NCBI RefSeq assembly: GCF_000716335.1
Contig: NZ_KL591031.1
Coordinates: 39,477 to 57,899, forward strand
Direction: 5' to 3'
From: Streptomyces sp. NRRL S-118
Lineage (GTDB): Bacteria; Actinomycetota; Actinomycetes; Streptomycetales; Streptomycetaceae
Length of the DNA stretch: 18,423 nt
The translations under genes and the position numbers were made by a program. Below the pieces are notes generated by a model, which had not been told where the DNA came from, searched no databases, and saw only the letters and a list, made by a program, of their open reading frames with translations. This document shows, piece after piece, positions 7,037 through 15,507 of the stretch (position 1 is the first letter of the stretch; each line of letters begins with the position of its first letter).

Positions 7037-7553
7037 TGCGCTCCACCAAGCTGGACCACCACCGTGCCCGTCCCGGGTCACGGCACCTGACCCGTCTCGC
7101 GGATCGGGCCCTGGGTCGGCTTCAGCGGGGCCACTCGCAGCGAGCTGCTCATGCTCCGGATCGCGGCGGCGAGCCCCCCGGGGATCCGCCCTGGCCGTTG
7201 CCGCTGTCATCACCATCCCGGGTCACGTAGCTTCCTGCACGCGGGTCCGTGCATGGTTGATCGCGGGACGTCCTGGGGCCGGTGGCACCGGGGCTTCTGA
7301 CAGTCGATCATCGTCCGCGAGTCAACCGCATGAGTGAGCTGGGTGGCGACAGCCGGAAACTGCCTCAGGCCGGAGCCGCGCTCGATGACGCTGCGAGCCG
7401 TGCCTGCTCGTCACCGAAGCCTGAAGGTCCTCCGCCGGCCGATCCCCGACGGCCCGCGACCCGGTCGCCCGTTCAAGGGTGACCGCTCATGGTTGCGTGG
7501 GCGGCTGCCTGAGGACGGACGGGGCGCAGGGCGGTAGGCGGTTGAAGGCTGCT
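7037..7553. other. Gene-free stretch
   Basis: About 517 bases with no gene, RNA or repeat that I can support on either strand. The open frames are arginine/proline-rich shadows. Together with the TerC remnant beside it, this looks like decayed sequence. Confidence 0.4.
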
Positions 7554-7802
7554 TCAGCCGGCACCACGATTCCCGACCCTCGTCGGCTGCTCCTCCGCGT
7601 CACCGGGCCGGCCGCGGGTGGCGATCAAGGACCAGGTGATGGAGGTCATGATGGTGACGGCGATGACGCCGAGGGTGAGGGGGATGGGCAGCTCGCCGAC
7701 GGGGGTCTCGGAAAGGATGAGCTTGACGCCGGCGAAGGCCAGGAGCACCGCGAGGCCGTAGTGGAGGTAGGCGAAGCGGCGCAGAAGTCCAGCGAGTGGC
7801 CT
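7554..7802 (-). pseudogene. TerC family integral membrane protein, C-terminal remnant
   Basis: Only the last 82 or so codons remain. They read LAGLLRRFAYLHYGLAVLLA, then FAGVKLILSETPVGELPIPL, then a final membrane helix LGVIAVTIMTSITWSLIATR and a short polar tail. This is the conserved C-terminal part of TerC/Alx-type membrane proteins (tellurite resistance or manganese export family), which are normally over 300 residues. Upstream in this frame lie two stop codons (TGA TGA, 7803-7808), and the sequence beyond is not recognisable as TerC. The gene has therefore lost more than two thirds of its length. A GTG inside the remnant could start a 64-residue peptide, but I see no ribosome site that makes this likely. 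Confidence 0.82.
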
Positions 7803-8132
7803 TCATCATTTTCCTGATCTCCATTTACGAGGACCCGGGCCCCGTGTGCGGCACGGGCCAGGACAAGGGCCCCTGCTGAAGCGGACACTTGGCTGCTCGC
7901 ATCGCCTCCGACAGGCGTCACCCGCTGCTGCGGCAGACGAGGGAGGGCCGACGGCGGGCGTCCGTGCCGAAACCGCCCGCCTGGCGCTGTCTGCTGTCCG
8001 TCCCGGCCCGTGGCCTCCCTTCCGGCGGCCGTACGACGGCTGTCGCCGACAGCCGTGCCGGACACCATGGCCGGTGAGGACGTGCCCAGGGGACCTGTTG
8101 CCCGTATGTGGCTGTGCCGGGACGAGTGTTTC
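7803..8132. other. Gene-free stretch upstream of the TerC remnant
   Basis: About 330 bases where the rest of terC would be expected. No TerC sequence, other gene or repeat could be read in any frame. Confidence 0.4.
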
Positions 8133-8924
8133 TCAGGAGAGGTTGTCGACCGGCGTGTGCTGACCCAGGCCCTGGCGGATCGCGACCTCCACGGGTGAGT
8201 ACACGCCGTCGGCCCGTTGCAATTCGTACGGCGCCGCTGGCATCAGCGGCGGCTGGGCCATGAAGCGCGGCCGCACACCATGGTGCGGTTGCGCCGCGTG
8301 TACCAGAAAGGGATGACACAGGAAGACGTCCCCCGGGGATCCGGTGGCGAGGGCGATCGGCCGGTGTTCGGACGCCGCCACCAGTTCGGGCGCGAGGACC
8401 AGTCCACTCGCCCCGTCCTCGCCGTACTTCTCCAGCACCTTCGGTGCGTCGAGGTGTGAGCCGACCCGTATCCGGGTCGGGGCGTCGTCCTCACCGACCT
8501 CGCTGAACAGGAACAGCATCAGCAGCGCGCGGCCCCGCGAACGCAGGTTGGTGAAGTACCAGCTCTCGCCCTCCGGCAGGTAGCTTCCTTCGATGTGCCA
8601 GCCCGCGTCATCCGGTTCCTCCTCGTGCGGGAAGCGCAGGGGGAACGTGCCCAGCGAGTAGCGCGGCTCCCAGCGTCCCTCACCGACCAGCAGGTCGTAC
8701 GCGCGGTGCAGCGAGGGGGAGTTGGGCGCTGCGGCGAACGGCCCCTGGGCCATGCCGGCCACCCAGTGCACAGGCTGGGTCCATGTCGCTTGATCGTCCG
8801 GGTCGCAGCCCGTCTCCCGCCACAGCAGCCGTGAGCAGTCCGCGGCCACGCGAGGCGCGACGGCCCCCTCCAGTTTGACGAAGCCGTTGCGGAGGAAACG
8901 GGATACCAAGGTCGTGTCATCCAT
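8133..8924 (-). CDS. Phytanoyl-CoA dioxygenase (PhyH) family protein
   Basis: A 263-residue member of the Fe(II)/2-oxoglutarate oxygenase superfamily, predicted to hydroxylate a small molecule with O2 and 2-oxoglutarate. After an N-terminal helix (LVSRFLRNGFVKLEGAV, typical of PhyH) the metal site appears as WHIEGSY: H110 and E112 where most members have HxD. The distal histidine is in HPFLVHAAQP (H204 or H209), followed by RPRF (R218/R220), where the 2-oxoglutarate-binding arginine is expected. The core strands LLMLFLFSEVGEDDAPTRI and VGSHLDAP fit the family. ATG 8924 is used; a GTG at 8945 would add seven residues and has no ribosome site either. Glutamate in place of aspartate is unusual but still metal-compatible. 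No neighbour suggests a pathway, so the substrate is unknown. Confidence 0.85.
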   Translation of the reverse strand: MDDTTLVSRFLRNGFVKLEGAVAPRVAADCSRLLWRETGCDPDDQATWTQPVHWVAGMAQGPFAAAPNSPSLHRAYDLLVGEGRWEPRYSLGTFPLRFPHEEEPDDAGWHIEGSYLPEGESWYFTNLRSRGRALLMLFLFSEVGEDDAPTRIRVGSHLDAPKVLEKYGEDGASGLVLAPELVAASEHRPIALATGSPGDVFLCHPFLVHAAQPHHGVRPRFMAQPPLMPAAPYELQRADGVYSPVEVAIRQGLGQHTPVDNLS

Positions 8925-10020
8925 GCTGCCATCGTCCGGCGACACCGGGCCCGGGCACCCGACATCCAGCGCACCGTTTCTGTCAGGTGTTCACCGAGCC
9001 GTTCCCTGGCCACTGGACCGGCAAGGTTGTCCCTCGGCCTCCGGTGCGGACCGGCGCCGTCAGCAGCGCCACCCCGGCGGTTCCCGGCTGCGGGTGCAGC
9101 GGTCTGCGCGGACGGTGGCCCTCGGCCGGTCCTCCACGACCGTGTGAGCCGTCCACACCCCCGGCGCCCGCACCGGCCTCGACCGCGACCATGATGCCGT
9201 CGACCATCGTTCCGGCCGGTGGGGCCGGCACGGGGCGCGTCGCTGCCGCTGCGGCCCACGCCGTAATACCGTGCGTTTCCCCGTCCTCTGGTGCGCGCCG
9301 TACCGGGTCGCGATCGTCCTGTCGTGCCGCCACCTGCATTCCCCTGATGAACGCCGTGGGGGGACGTGGATGCGGCGGGAGCCGCCACCGTACGTCGAGG
9401 AGCTCCCCGGCTTCGCCACGGGCAACCACGGCACCGACTCCCATTCGACGGCTGGAGCGTCACGTGGATCACGAAGAGGTTGACGGCGCGACCGTCGCAG
9501 CTGCCCTCACCCTGGCCCTGCCGTGCGTCGCGCAGGGCAGCGAGCCGACCGCCGCTGAGCCGGCTCCGCAGGTGCAGGGGCGGGTCGGACCGTCCCGCCC
9601 TGTGTACCCGCTGAACGGCGCCCGTGCCCTGCGGGTGACGGGCAGAATCTCCCGCATGCTCTCGCCGTGGGCTTCGGTGCCGGTGTCCTTGACGGTCGCC
9701 GGGACCGTTGTCGTACACGAGTCCGGCCGGGTGCCGGCCGGGCAGGTGGGGGCGGCGGCGTACCGACCACGGTGGGCCGGTGTACCCGGCACGGTGACAA
9801 GGACTCCGGCACGAGGAGGAGTCCGAAGCCGACGAGGGGCCCACCGGCCGAGGGGGGAATCGTGGCCCGTGTCCCCACCGGTTCCCAGCGCCGTCGCCAG
9901 GCGGCCTTCCCGGGGCGACCCTGCCGCTGGCCGTGCACCACTCCCGTGGCGGCCAGTGGCCTGCTCGCGCCGAAGGAGGCGGTCTCTTAGGCTGGTGCAC
10001 GGCTGTGCCGAGGAGGAGCG
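8925..10020. other. Long stretch with no supported gene
   Basis: About 1.1 kb between the PhyH gene and the potassium channel gene, both of which point away from it, so it must hold their promoters. Long open frames exist on both strands because of the high G+C. Their products are low-complexity (Pro/Arg/Ala/Gly), without domains or ribosome sites. One plus-strand segment (about 9470-9770) has about 85% G/C at third positions but reads no family I know. The ribosome site of the channel gene (AGGAGG, 10011-10016) closes the region. Confidence 0.4.
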
Positions 10021-10896
10021 GTGGCGAAGTGGCTGGTGACGCTCGGCGGCTTCGCACTGGCGATGCTCGCTCTCAGAGACGTGTTCCACACCTTGTGGCA
10101 CCCCACCCGCCACGGAGGGCTCAGTCGAGGCGTCATGACCGCGGCCTGGCGGCTCTCCGCCCGCTACGGCCGACGCCGAGCGGTCGGGCTGGCAGGGCCC
10201 CTGGGCATGGTCACCGTCGTGGCCCTGTGGGCGGTCACCATCATCGCCGCGTGGGCTCTGATGTACTGGCCCCACCTGCCGCACGGCTTCTCTTTCGCCA
10301 CGGGCCTCGCGCCGGCGGAACACGCCGGTTTCCTCGACGCCGTCTACATCTCCATCGTCACCATGGCCACCCTCGGGCTCGGCGACATCGCGCCGACCGA
10401 CGCGTGGCTGCGCATCCTCGGCCCCATGGAGGCCGTCGTCGGCTTCGCCCTGCTGACAGCCACGGTCACCTGGGTGCTCGGCATCTACCCCGCCCTGGCC
10501 AGACGCCGGGCCACCGCCTTGCGCATCTCCCAGCTCCGGCGCGCCGGCCTGAGCGGGCAGCAGTGGTACACACCGACGGCCACCACTGCATTGCAGAGCC
10601 TCGCCGCCGATCTGGCGCACGTCTGTGTGGACTTCCGGCAGTACGCGGAGTCGTACTACTTCCACGACGGCGACGTGAGTACCTCGCTGGCCGCGAACAT
10701 CACCTATCTCGCGGCAGTGGTGGACCATGTGCCGGACGGTGCCGGAGAAGAGCCGCGCCTGGTCAGGGAGATCCTGCGTGTGTCTCTCGACGACCTCGCG
10801 GTCACCCTCGACGAGCGCTTCCTCCACACGGGCGGCACGACCGGGCACGTCCTCAACGGCTACGCCCAGGAACACGGGCGCACTGCGAAAGGGTGA
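10021..10896 (+). CDS. Potassium channel family membrane protein with GLGD selectivity filter
   Basis: A 291-residue membrane protein. Hydrophobic helices are at about 3-19 (KWLVTLGGFALAMLALR), 60-85 (PLGMVTVVALWAVTIIAAWA) and 135-160 (LGPMEAVVGFALLTATVTWV). Between the last two lies the pore: SIVTMATLGLGDIAPT, with the filter TLGLGD at residues 117-122. This matches the ion-channel pore domain, but the canonical filter is TVGYGD, so Tyr is replaced by Leu and ion selectivity may differ. The C-terminal 130 residues are cytoplasmic, helical and of unknown role. GTG 10021 has AGGAGG 4 bases upstream. The last 44 bases overlap the end of a convergent PucR-type pseudogene. An actinobacterial family of this layout is known only by prediction. 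Confidence 0.82.
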   Translation: MAKWLVTLGGFALAMLALRDVFHTLWHPTRHGGLSRGVMTAAWRLSARYGRRRAVGLAGPLGMVTVVALWAVTIIAAWALMYWPHLPHGFSFATGLAPAEHAGFLDAVYISIVTMATLGLGDIAPTDAWLRILGPMEAVVGFALLTATVTWVLGIYPALARRRATALRISQLRRAGLSGQQWYTPTATTALQSLAADLAHVCVDFRQYAESYYFHDGDVSTSLAANITYLAAVVDHVPDGAGEEPRLVREILRVSLDDLAVTLDERFLHTGGTTGHVLNGYAQEHGRTAKG

Positions 10897-11560
10897 CGTC
10901 CGGCTCCACCGGCCAGGGGCGGAGCGCCGTCAGCTCCGCCTTCTCGGGCCAGTCGAACAGGCGGGCACCGATCACTGCCGTCCGGAGCACGGAGCGGCCC
11001 CCGGGAACCGCCCGGGTCGGTTCCGGTCGGTTGGCGGATCCGCTCCAGGCGGTACGTCACCACGCGGACGCTCAGCGACAGCCGCCGTGCGGCCTCGGCC
11101 GCCACGCAGCCGGTGTCGAAGTACGCCGTGAGGGTGTCGGCTGGCGCCCCGGGCTCGCCGGAGCGGGCCGCGAACCGCGCGTACGAGGTCGGCCATCGCC
11201 TGCCGGTCGGGGCGGGAACCGGGTGCACGAGGAGGTCGGCGGCGGGCAGCAACGGGTCGTCCAGGTTCATACGCTCCCCCGGACCCAGGGCGTTGAGCGC
11301 TTCCTCGTACGAAGGGACGACTCCACCGACTCCCGGACGCGCCCGGCCGACGGCCACCCGACCGCCGTCGGTCGCGGCGTGCGCCTGTTTGGCGAAGCAG
11401 GTCAGGACATCGGCTTGGTCACCCGGCGCGATGCAGATGAGCCGGCCGTTCTTCGTGGTGCAGAAAGAGGCGGTCCCGAAACGAGCCGCGAGGGACGCTT
11501 CCGCGCCACGGGTGACGGAATGGCCGTCGTCGTACGGCTCCGCCCCTGTGCCACGGCGAC
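10853..11560 (-). pseudogene. PucR/CdaR-type transcriptional regulator, truncated and frameshifted
   Basis: The central part reads RFGTASFCTTKNGRLICIAP, then VGRARPGVGGVVPSYEEALN and LDDPLLPAADLLVHPV. This is the GGDEF-like/central region of PucR-type regulators. One missing base near 11205 moves the frame to RQAMADLVRAVRGPLRRARG. A second break near 11145 leads to DTLTAYFDTGCVAAEAARRL and LSVRVVTYRLERI, the C-terminal helix-turn-helix (HTH_30). A third break between about 11035 and 11000 leads to LRTAVIGARLFDWPEKAELT and a stop at 10853-10855. The N-terminal part of the protein (usually over 100 residues) is missing, and similarity ends near 11560 against a TPR remnant on the other strand. 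The gene is dead as read. Confidence 0.8.
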
Positions 11561-12047
11561 CGGTTGCGACCGGGCGACACCCGGGCCCACGAGCATGCCT
11601 TGGCGCTGCACGTGGAGAACATCCTGCACGCGACCCGTGCCCTCGGCGCGGACTCCTTCGACGCCTTGTCCGCCTGGGAAGGCGCGGGCTCCGTTGCGCT
11701 GTCGGCAGGGGGTGGAACGAGAAGGCCATCGCACTATCTGGAAGACGGCCATCCACAGCGAGCACTGCCGCACCTCGAACAGGCCCTGGCCATCCGCGAG
11801 GGCGTGTTGGAACCGCACCATGCCGACACCCTCGACGAGCTGCTGACGATGATCTCCGCCTATGAGCAGGCCGGCCGACCCGGACAAGGCCATGGCTTGC
11901 GCCCAGCGCCTGGTCACAACCGTGGAACGGGTAGCTCCGCAACACCCCCGCCTGCCAGAGCTACAGGCATACCGCGAGCGGCTGGCGCGGGCACTCGGGG
12001 AGACAGGCAGTGCAGCGCCAGGGCGGGACGGCACGAGGACACCATGA
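11560..12047 (+). pseudogene. Tetratricopeptide-repeat protein, C-terminal remnant with frameshifts
   Basis: Tandem helical repeats of the 42-residue TPR_10/TPR_12 kind are visible in pieces: HALALHVENILHATRALGAD, then NEKAIAL, then ALPHLEQALAIREGVLEPHH and ADTLDELLTMISAYEQAG, and finally DKAMACAQRLVTTVERVAPQ to the stop at 12045-12047. Frame changes occur in the GGGGG run (11708-11712), near 11735 and near 11876; the last is an extra base in GGCCGACCCG. The 5' end is missing and abuts the PucR remnant, which also lacks its 5' end. Such repeats are usual in large Streptomyces NB-ARC or SARP-type proteins, but the N-terminal domain cannot be recovered here. Confidence 0.75.
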
Positions 12048-12416
12048 CGACGGAGGACAGCGCGGATGGCGGCATGGGCCGGGGAGTACGAGGGCGCTGG
12101 TTCCGGATGCCGCCCAAGCAGACGGCGGAAGCACCCGGTTGTTTCTGCCGGGTAGCGGACGACGGTGTCCGGTCGCGGTGCCCGCACTCGTAGGGAGCAC
12201 CGATCACGAGCCGGTGTGCGTCGGCCATGCCCCCCTCACCGTCGCGATCGTGCCGAGCATCGTCCGGAACAGCATCGGCATGGATCTCGGAACAACAGGG
12301 GGCCTTGCGGTCGACGTGGCGGCCCGGACGGCTGTCCAGGACCTGGGGGAGACCCTTGAGGCGCCCCGGCCCGGACGGCTCTCGCCGAACGCCCGCCCGG
12401 CCTGCCCCTGAGCTCG
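12048..12416. other. Gene-free stretch after the TPR remnant
   Basis: About 370 bases. A plus-strand frame to 12411 reads HAPLTVAIVPSIVRNSIGMD and then LGTTGGLAVDVAARTAVQDL. This looks more protein-like than the surroundings, but I cannot assign it. No ribosome site, RNA gene or repeat was found. Confidence 0.35.
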
Positions 12417-12695
12417 TCAGGCCTCACCCGGGTGCATCAACCGGATCGGGCCGGTGACCTGGAAGCGCAGCGGGACTCCGTCGACGGTGACCGGTTCCTG
12501 CGGGAGGTCGGCGCTCGATTGCAGGTACACCGTGATGCAGTACGAGGTGCCGGGCGGGGCCGTCTGTCCGATGCCCAATCCGACGGCTCGGTAGGTCGCC
12601 AGTATGTGCGCCCGATGCCGGTTCAGGGTGCTGCGGACGCGCTCAAGGGTGTTCGGCTCGCTCATGAGGGCTCTGGCCTGTTCGCGACGGATCAT
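12417..12695 (-). CDS. Small protein resembling the N-terminal domain of the neighbouring protease
   Basis: A 92-residue soluble protein. After a basic helix (IRREQARALMSEPNTLERVRSTL) it reads HILATYRAVGLGIGQ, YCITVYLQSSADLP and VDGVPLRFQVTGPIRLMHP. The same order of elements occurs in residues 30-90 of the divergent protease: NIVGMAFGQ, PAVVIYVARKVSDQYLP, IEVDVVETGPVYP. I therefore read it as a free version of that domain; in trypsin-like proteins of this type such a VGxGxG...V.V..TG segment precedes the catalytic domain. It might be a protease partner or inhibitor, which is inference. ATG 12695 is chosen because AAGG lies 5 bases upstream. A GTG at 12755 would add 20 residues, and an ATG at 12665 would remove ten. 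A 349-base gap separates it from the protease. Confidence 0.6.
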   Translation of the reverse strand: MIRREQARALMSEPNTLERVRSTLNRHRAHILATYRAVGLGIGQTAPPGTSYCITVYLQSSADLPQEPVTVDGVPLRFQVTGPIRLMHPGEA

Positions 12696-13044
12696 GCGGA
12701 CCTTGTCCTCGAGCGTACCGGCCGTCCGGCTCCGCCGCGCCGCCGGCGCGAGCACGGCTGCCCGGCGCTGGTCGGCGACCGGAGGACCGCGTACCGCGGG
12801 GACCTCCGGTCCGGGCCGCTGCCCGCGGGACGGCCGCTCCGGGACGACCCCGCGGGCGATCAGGACGTACCGGCCAGGTGAGCGCTGTCACCGGCACAGC
12901 CGATCAGAAGGGGTCGCGGGGCGTGGGACATCGGATGCTTCAGGTAGGTGGAAGTGCGGCGAGCTGCGCATCCGATCGCATCACGGGCCGTGACGTGGGC
13001 CGGGGTCGGCCGTGGCCGGAGGAGCGGACCGGGAGAGGATCTGC
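12696..13044. other. Divergent intergenic region between the small protein and the protease operon
   Basis: About 350 bases that must carry promoters in both directions. I could not pick out a convincing -35/-10 pair or operator. The ribosome site of the protease gene, GGGAGAGG, is at 13031-13038. Confidence 0.4.
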
Positions 13045-14508
13045 GTGGACGAGCGCTATGCGAAAGCCCGGGCCTTGTCCCAGACCGTGAGAAGGACGTA
13101 CTGGCCGGCGTACCAACGGGATTCCAACATCGTGGGCATGGCCTTCGGGCAGCGGATCACCGGCGGGCGCCGGACCGATGAACCCGCCGTGGTGATCTAC
13201 GTGGCCCGCAAGGTCTCCGACCAGTACCTCCCGCGCTCCCGGCACCTGCCCCGGCGCCTGTACGTGGGAAGCGACTCCATCGAGGTCGACGTGGTGGAGA
13301 CCGGGCCCGTCTACCCGCTGGAGTTCACGGCCCGGACCCGGCCGGCGCCCTCCGGGATCAGTGTCGGCCACCAGCTCGTCAGCGCGGGAACCCTGGGATG
13401 CCTGGTACGGGACAACACCGACTCGAGCCTGTGCATCCTCAGCAACAATCACATCCTGGCCAATCACAATGCCGCCATGCCCGGCGACGCGATCATCCAG
13501 CCCGGCACCATGGACGGTGGCACCGCGCCCGGCGACACCATCGCCACGCTCAAACGCTTCATCACCATCGGCATGTCCGGCAACACCGTCGATGCCGCCA
13601 TCGCCCAGGTGACCAATCCTGGTGACGTCGTCGACCGGATGATGAACAACCTCATGCCGATGCCGAGCCCCGGCCATCCCGCCGTGGGACTGCTCTTCGC
13701 CGGCTCCTGCAACCGCACCTTCCTCAACCCCATCCAGGACGTGATGTCCCAGCTCAACATCGCTTTCCCCGCCGGAGCAGGCTCGACCGCCACCGCCCGG
13801 ATCGGGATGAACGTCGAGAAGGTCGGGCGCACCACCGAGTACACGACCTCGACCGTCCTCGAGATCGACGCGACGCTGACGCTCAACTACGACTTCGGTC
13901 CGGCCACGTTCGACAACCAGATCGCCACCGCCTGGCTCTGCGAAGGCGGGGACTCGGGATCCATCGTCTGCCAGGGCGGGGCGGGCGGCAACGAGGACCA
14001 CTGCAGTGGCTGCCTGATCATCTCCATGGCTTCCAGCATGCTCGGCGAGGACCTGTCCGTGCACCAGCAACTGGAGAAGGAGTTCCGGGAGCAGCACCTG
14101 AGCCGGACGCGCATCGGCAAGTACCTGATCGATGTGTTCTTCCACAACGAGGAAAGGCTGGTGAACCGGGCCCGGCAGACACGGCTGAGCGAAGAGGACC
14201 GGGCCCACGCACGCAGGCTGTACGACCGCTATGCCGAGCTGATCACACGGATCATGGCCCGGCCCTACGTCGATGAGACGCGCCTGTCGGCCGAGGACCT
14301 CGCCGAAGCACGGCAGGCACTCGACCTGGCCAAGAAGTACATGACCGCCGAGGAAGGCGCGGTGGCGGACGAACTGTTCAACCTCGCCAAGGGCGCCCAG
14401 GGACTCAAGCCCGGTGAGATCCTCCAGATGCTCAACCACCCCGGACTCCACAACCGGGTGAAGCAGTTGGTCTCCCGGATCGACTTCCTCCAGCAGCCCG
14501 AGCCGTGA
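13045..14508 (+). CDS. Cytoplasmic trypsin-fold serine protease
   Basis: A 487-residue protein with no signal peptide or membrane segment. Residues 25-90 form an N-terminal alpha/beta domain (NIVGMAFGQ ... VVIYVARKVSDQYLP ... VDVVETGPVYP). Residues 100-340 are a chymotrypsin-like domain with a full triad: H136 in LSNNHILANHN (the His box), D183 in NTVDAAIAQV, and S304 in CEGGDSGSIV (GGDSG 301-305). A Cys-containing insert CQGGAGGNEDHCSGC follows. Residues 365-487 are helical and charged (LSEEDRAHARRLYDRYAELI), of unknown function. GTG 13045 is chosen because GGGAGAGG lies 6 bases upstream; a GTG at 13012 would add 11 residues. Its TGA overlaps the GTG of the next gene (GTGA, 14505-14508), so the protease and the prenyl synthase are probably translated together. 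It may act on the synthase, the flavoprotein or an unknown target; there is no evidence which. Confidence 0.85.
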   Translation: MDERYAKARALSQTVRRTYWPAYQRDSNIVGMAFGQRITGGRRTDEPAVVIYVARKVSDQYLPRSRHLPRRLYVGSDSIEVDVVETGPVYPLEFTARTRPAPSGISVGHQLVSAGTLGCLVRDNTDSSLCILSNNHILANHNAAMPGDAIIQPGTMDGGTAPGDTIATLKRFITIGMSGNTVDAAIAQVTNPGDVVDRMMNNLMPMPSPGHPAVGLLFAGSCNRTFLNPIQDVMSQLNIAFPAGAGSTATARIGMNVEKVGRTTEYTTSTVLEIDATLTLNYDFGPATFDNQIATAWLCEGGDSGSIVCQGGAGGNEDHCSGCLIISMASSMLGEDLSVHQQLEKEFREQHLSRTRIGKYLIDVFFHNEERLVNRARQTRLSEEDRAHARRLYDRYAELITRIMARPYVDETRLSAEDLAEARQALDLAKKYMTAEEGAVADELFNLAKGAQGLKPGEILQMLNHPGLHNRVKQLVSRIDFLQQPEP

Positions 14509-15494
14509 CGACACTCCAGCCGACCGGTCGGCACTGGCTCGCGTGCCCCCGCACACGAGCGGCTCTCACCGGACTCGACGCCATCCTGCGCGAGGCGGCC
14601 ACCGCGGACGACCCGCTGCTGCGCATGATGGCCGGCCACCTGCTGCAGCGGGGCGGCAAACGGCTCAGACCGGCCCTGCTGGTGCTGTCCGCCTCCTACG
14701 GCACCTGCCGGCGCGAGCAACTGCTGCGGGCCGCAGCCGCACTGGAACTGGTGCACATCGCGTCCCTCTACCACGACGACGTGATGGACCGGGCACCCAC
14801 ACGGCGCGACGGGCCCAGTGCCAACGCCCGCTGGGGCGACGAACTGGCCGCTCTCGCCGGCACGTACCTGTTCGCCCGGGCCTCGCGCCTCCTGGTGACC
14901 CTGGGCGACGAACCCAACCGCGTCGCGGCCGAGGCCTTCCTGGACGTGTGCAGCGGACAGCTCCAGGAGGCGGAGAACGCCTACGACACCGGCCTCGACG
15001 AAGCGGAGCACCTCCGGATCCTCGCACGCAAGACGGCCACACTGTTCGAACTGCCCTGTCGCCTGGGCACCCAGCTGAGCAAGGCACCACCGGCGTACGC
15101 GGACGCCCTCCGGTCCTACGGACGCAGCCTCGGTCTGGCGTTCCAGCTCACCGACGACGTCCTGGACCTGCCGGGCCGGGGCCGCGGGTCGGGCAAGTCG
15201 ACCGGCACCGACGTGCGCGAGGGGGTCTACTGCCTGACCGTGCTGCGCGCCGTACGGATGGGCGGCGACGTCGGCGCGCGGCTCGCCGCGCTGCTGGGCC
15301 GTGAGGACATGACCGCCGAGCAGGTGGCCGAGGTCTACCGGCTGGTGGAGAGCACCGACGCCGGGCCCGCGGTGCTCGAGCTGGCCCGCTCCCACGCGGC
15401 GGAGGCCCTGGAAGCGCTCCGGGTGCTGCCCGAGGGACCACCGCGCGAGTCCATGGAGAACCTGGCCCGGCACGTGCTCACCAGGTCCAGGTGA
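14505..15494 (+). CDS. Polyprenyl diphosphate synthase (trans-isoprenyl chain-elongating)
   Basis: A 329-residue all-helical prenyltransferase that condenses isopentenyl diphosphate with an allylic diphosphate. All expected motifs are present: GGKRLRP at 50-56 (IPP binding), the first aspartate-rich motif DDVMD at 91-95 in LYHDDVMDRAPTRR, KTATLFELPC near 172, and the second motif FQLTDDVLD at 213-221 followed by GKSTGTDVREG. The residues 5 and 4 before the first motif are Ala and Ser. Small residues here are associated in this family with longer products (C25 or more) rather than C15/C20; this is inference. The GTG start overlaps the protease stop by four bases. The gene downstream encodes a flavoprotein fused to a degenerate copy of this same enzyme, which suggests the two prenyltransferase domains pair or share a substrate. 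Confidence 0.92.
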   Translation: MTTLQPTGRHWLACPRTRAALTGLDAILREAATADDPLLRMMAGHLLQRGGKRLRPALLVLSASYGTCRREQLLRAAAALELVHIASLYHDDVMDRAPTRRDGPSANARWGDELAALAGTYLFARASRLLVTLGDEPNRVAAEAFLDVCSGQLQEAENAYDTGLDEAEHLRILARKTATLFELPCRLGTQLSKAPPAYADALRSYGRSLGLAFQLTDDVLDLPGRGRGSGKSTGTDVREGVYCLTVLRAVRMGGDVGARLAALLGREDMTAEQVAEVYRLVESTDAGPAVLELARSHAAEALEALRVLPEGPPRESMENLARHVLTRSR

Positions 15495-15507
15495 AAGGGG
15501 CCGCAGC

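Noticed and set aside
8519..10057. A 512-codon open frame on the minus strand overlapping the PhyH gene
   Set aside because: It is an alternative frame of the PhyH gene plus non-coding DNA; the product is Arg/Gly/Pro-rich with no domain, and the PhyH frame explains the sequence.
9469..10875. A 468-codon minus-strand frame opposite the potassium channel
   Set aside because: It mirrors the channel gene's codon pattern and has no recognisable domain or ribosome site.
12270..12411. GMDLGTTGG resembling the nucleotide-binding start of sugar kinases or Hsp70-like proteins
   Set aside because: The match is nine residues in an isolated frame; no second kinase motif follows before the stop at about 12411.
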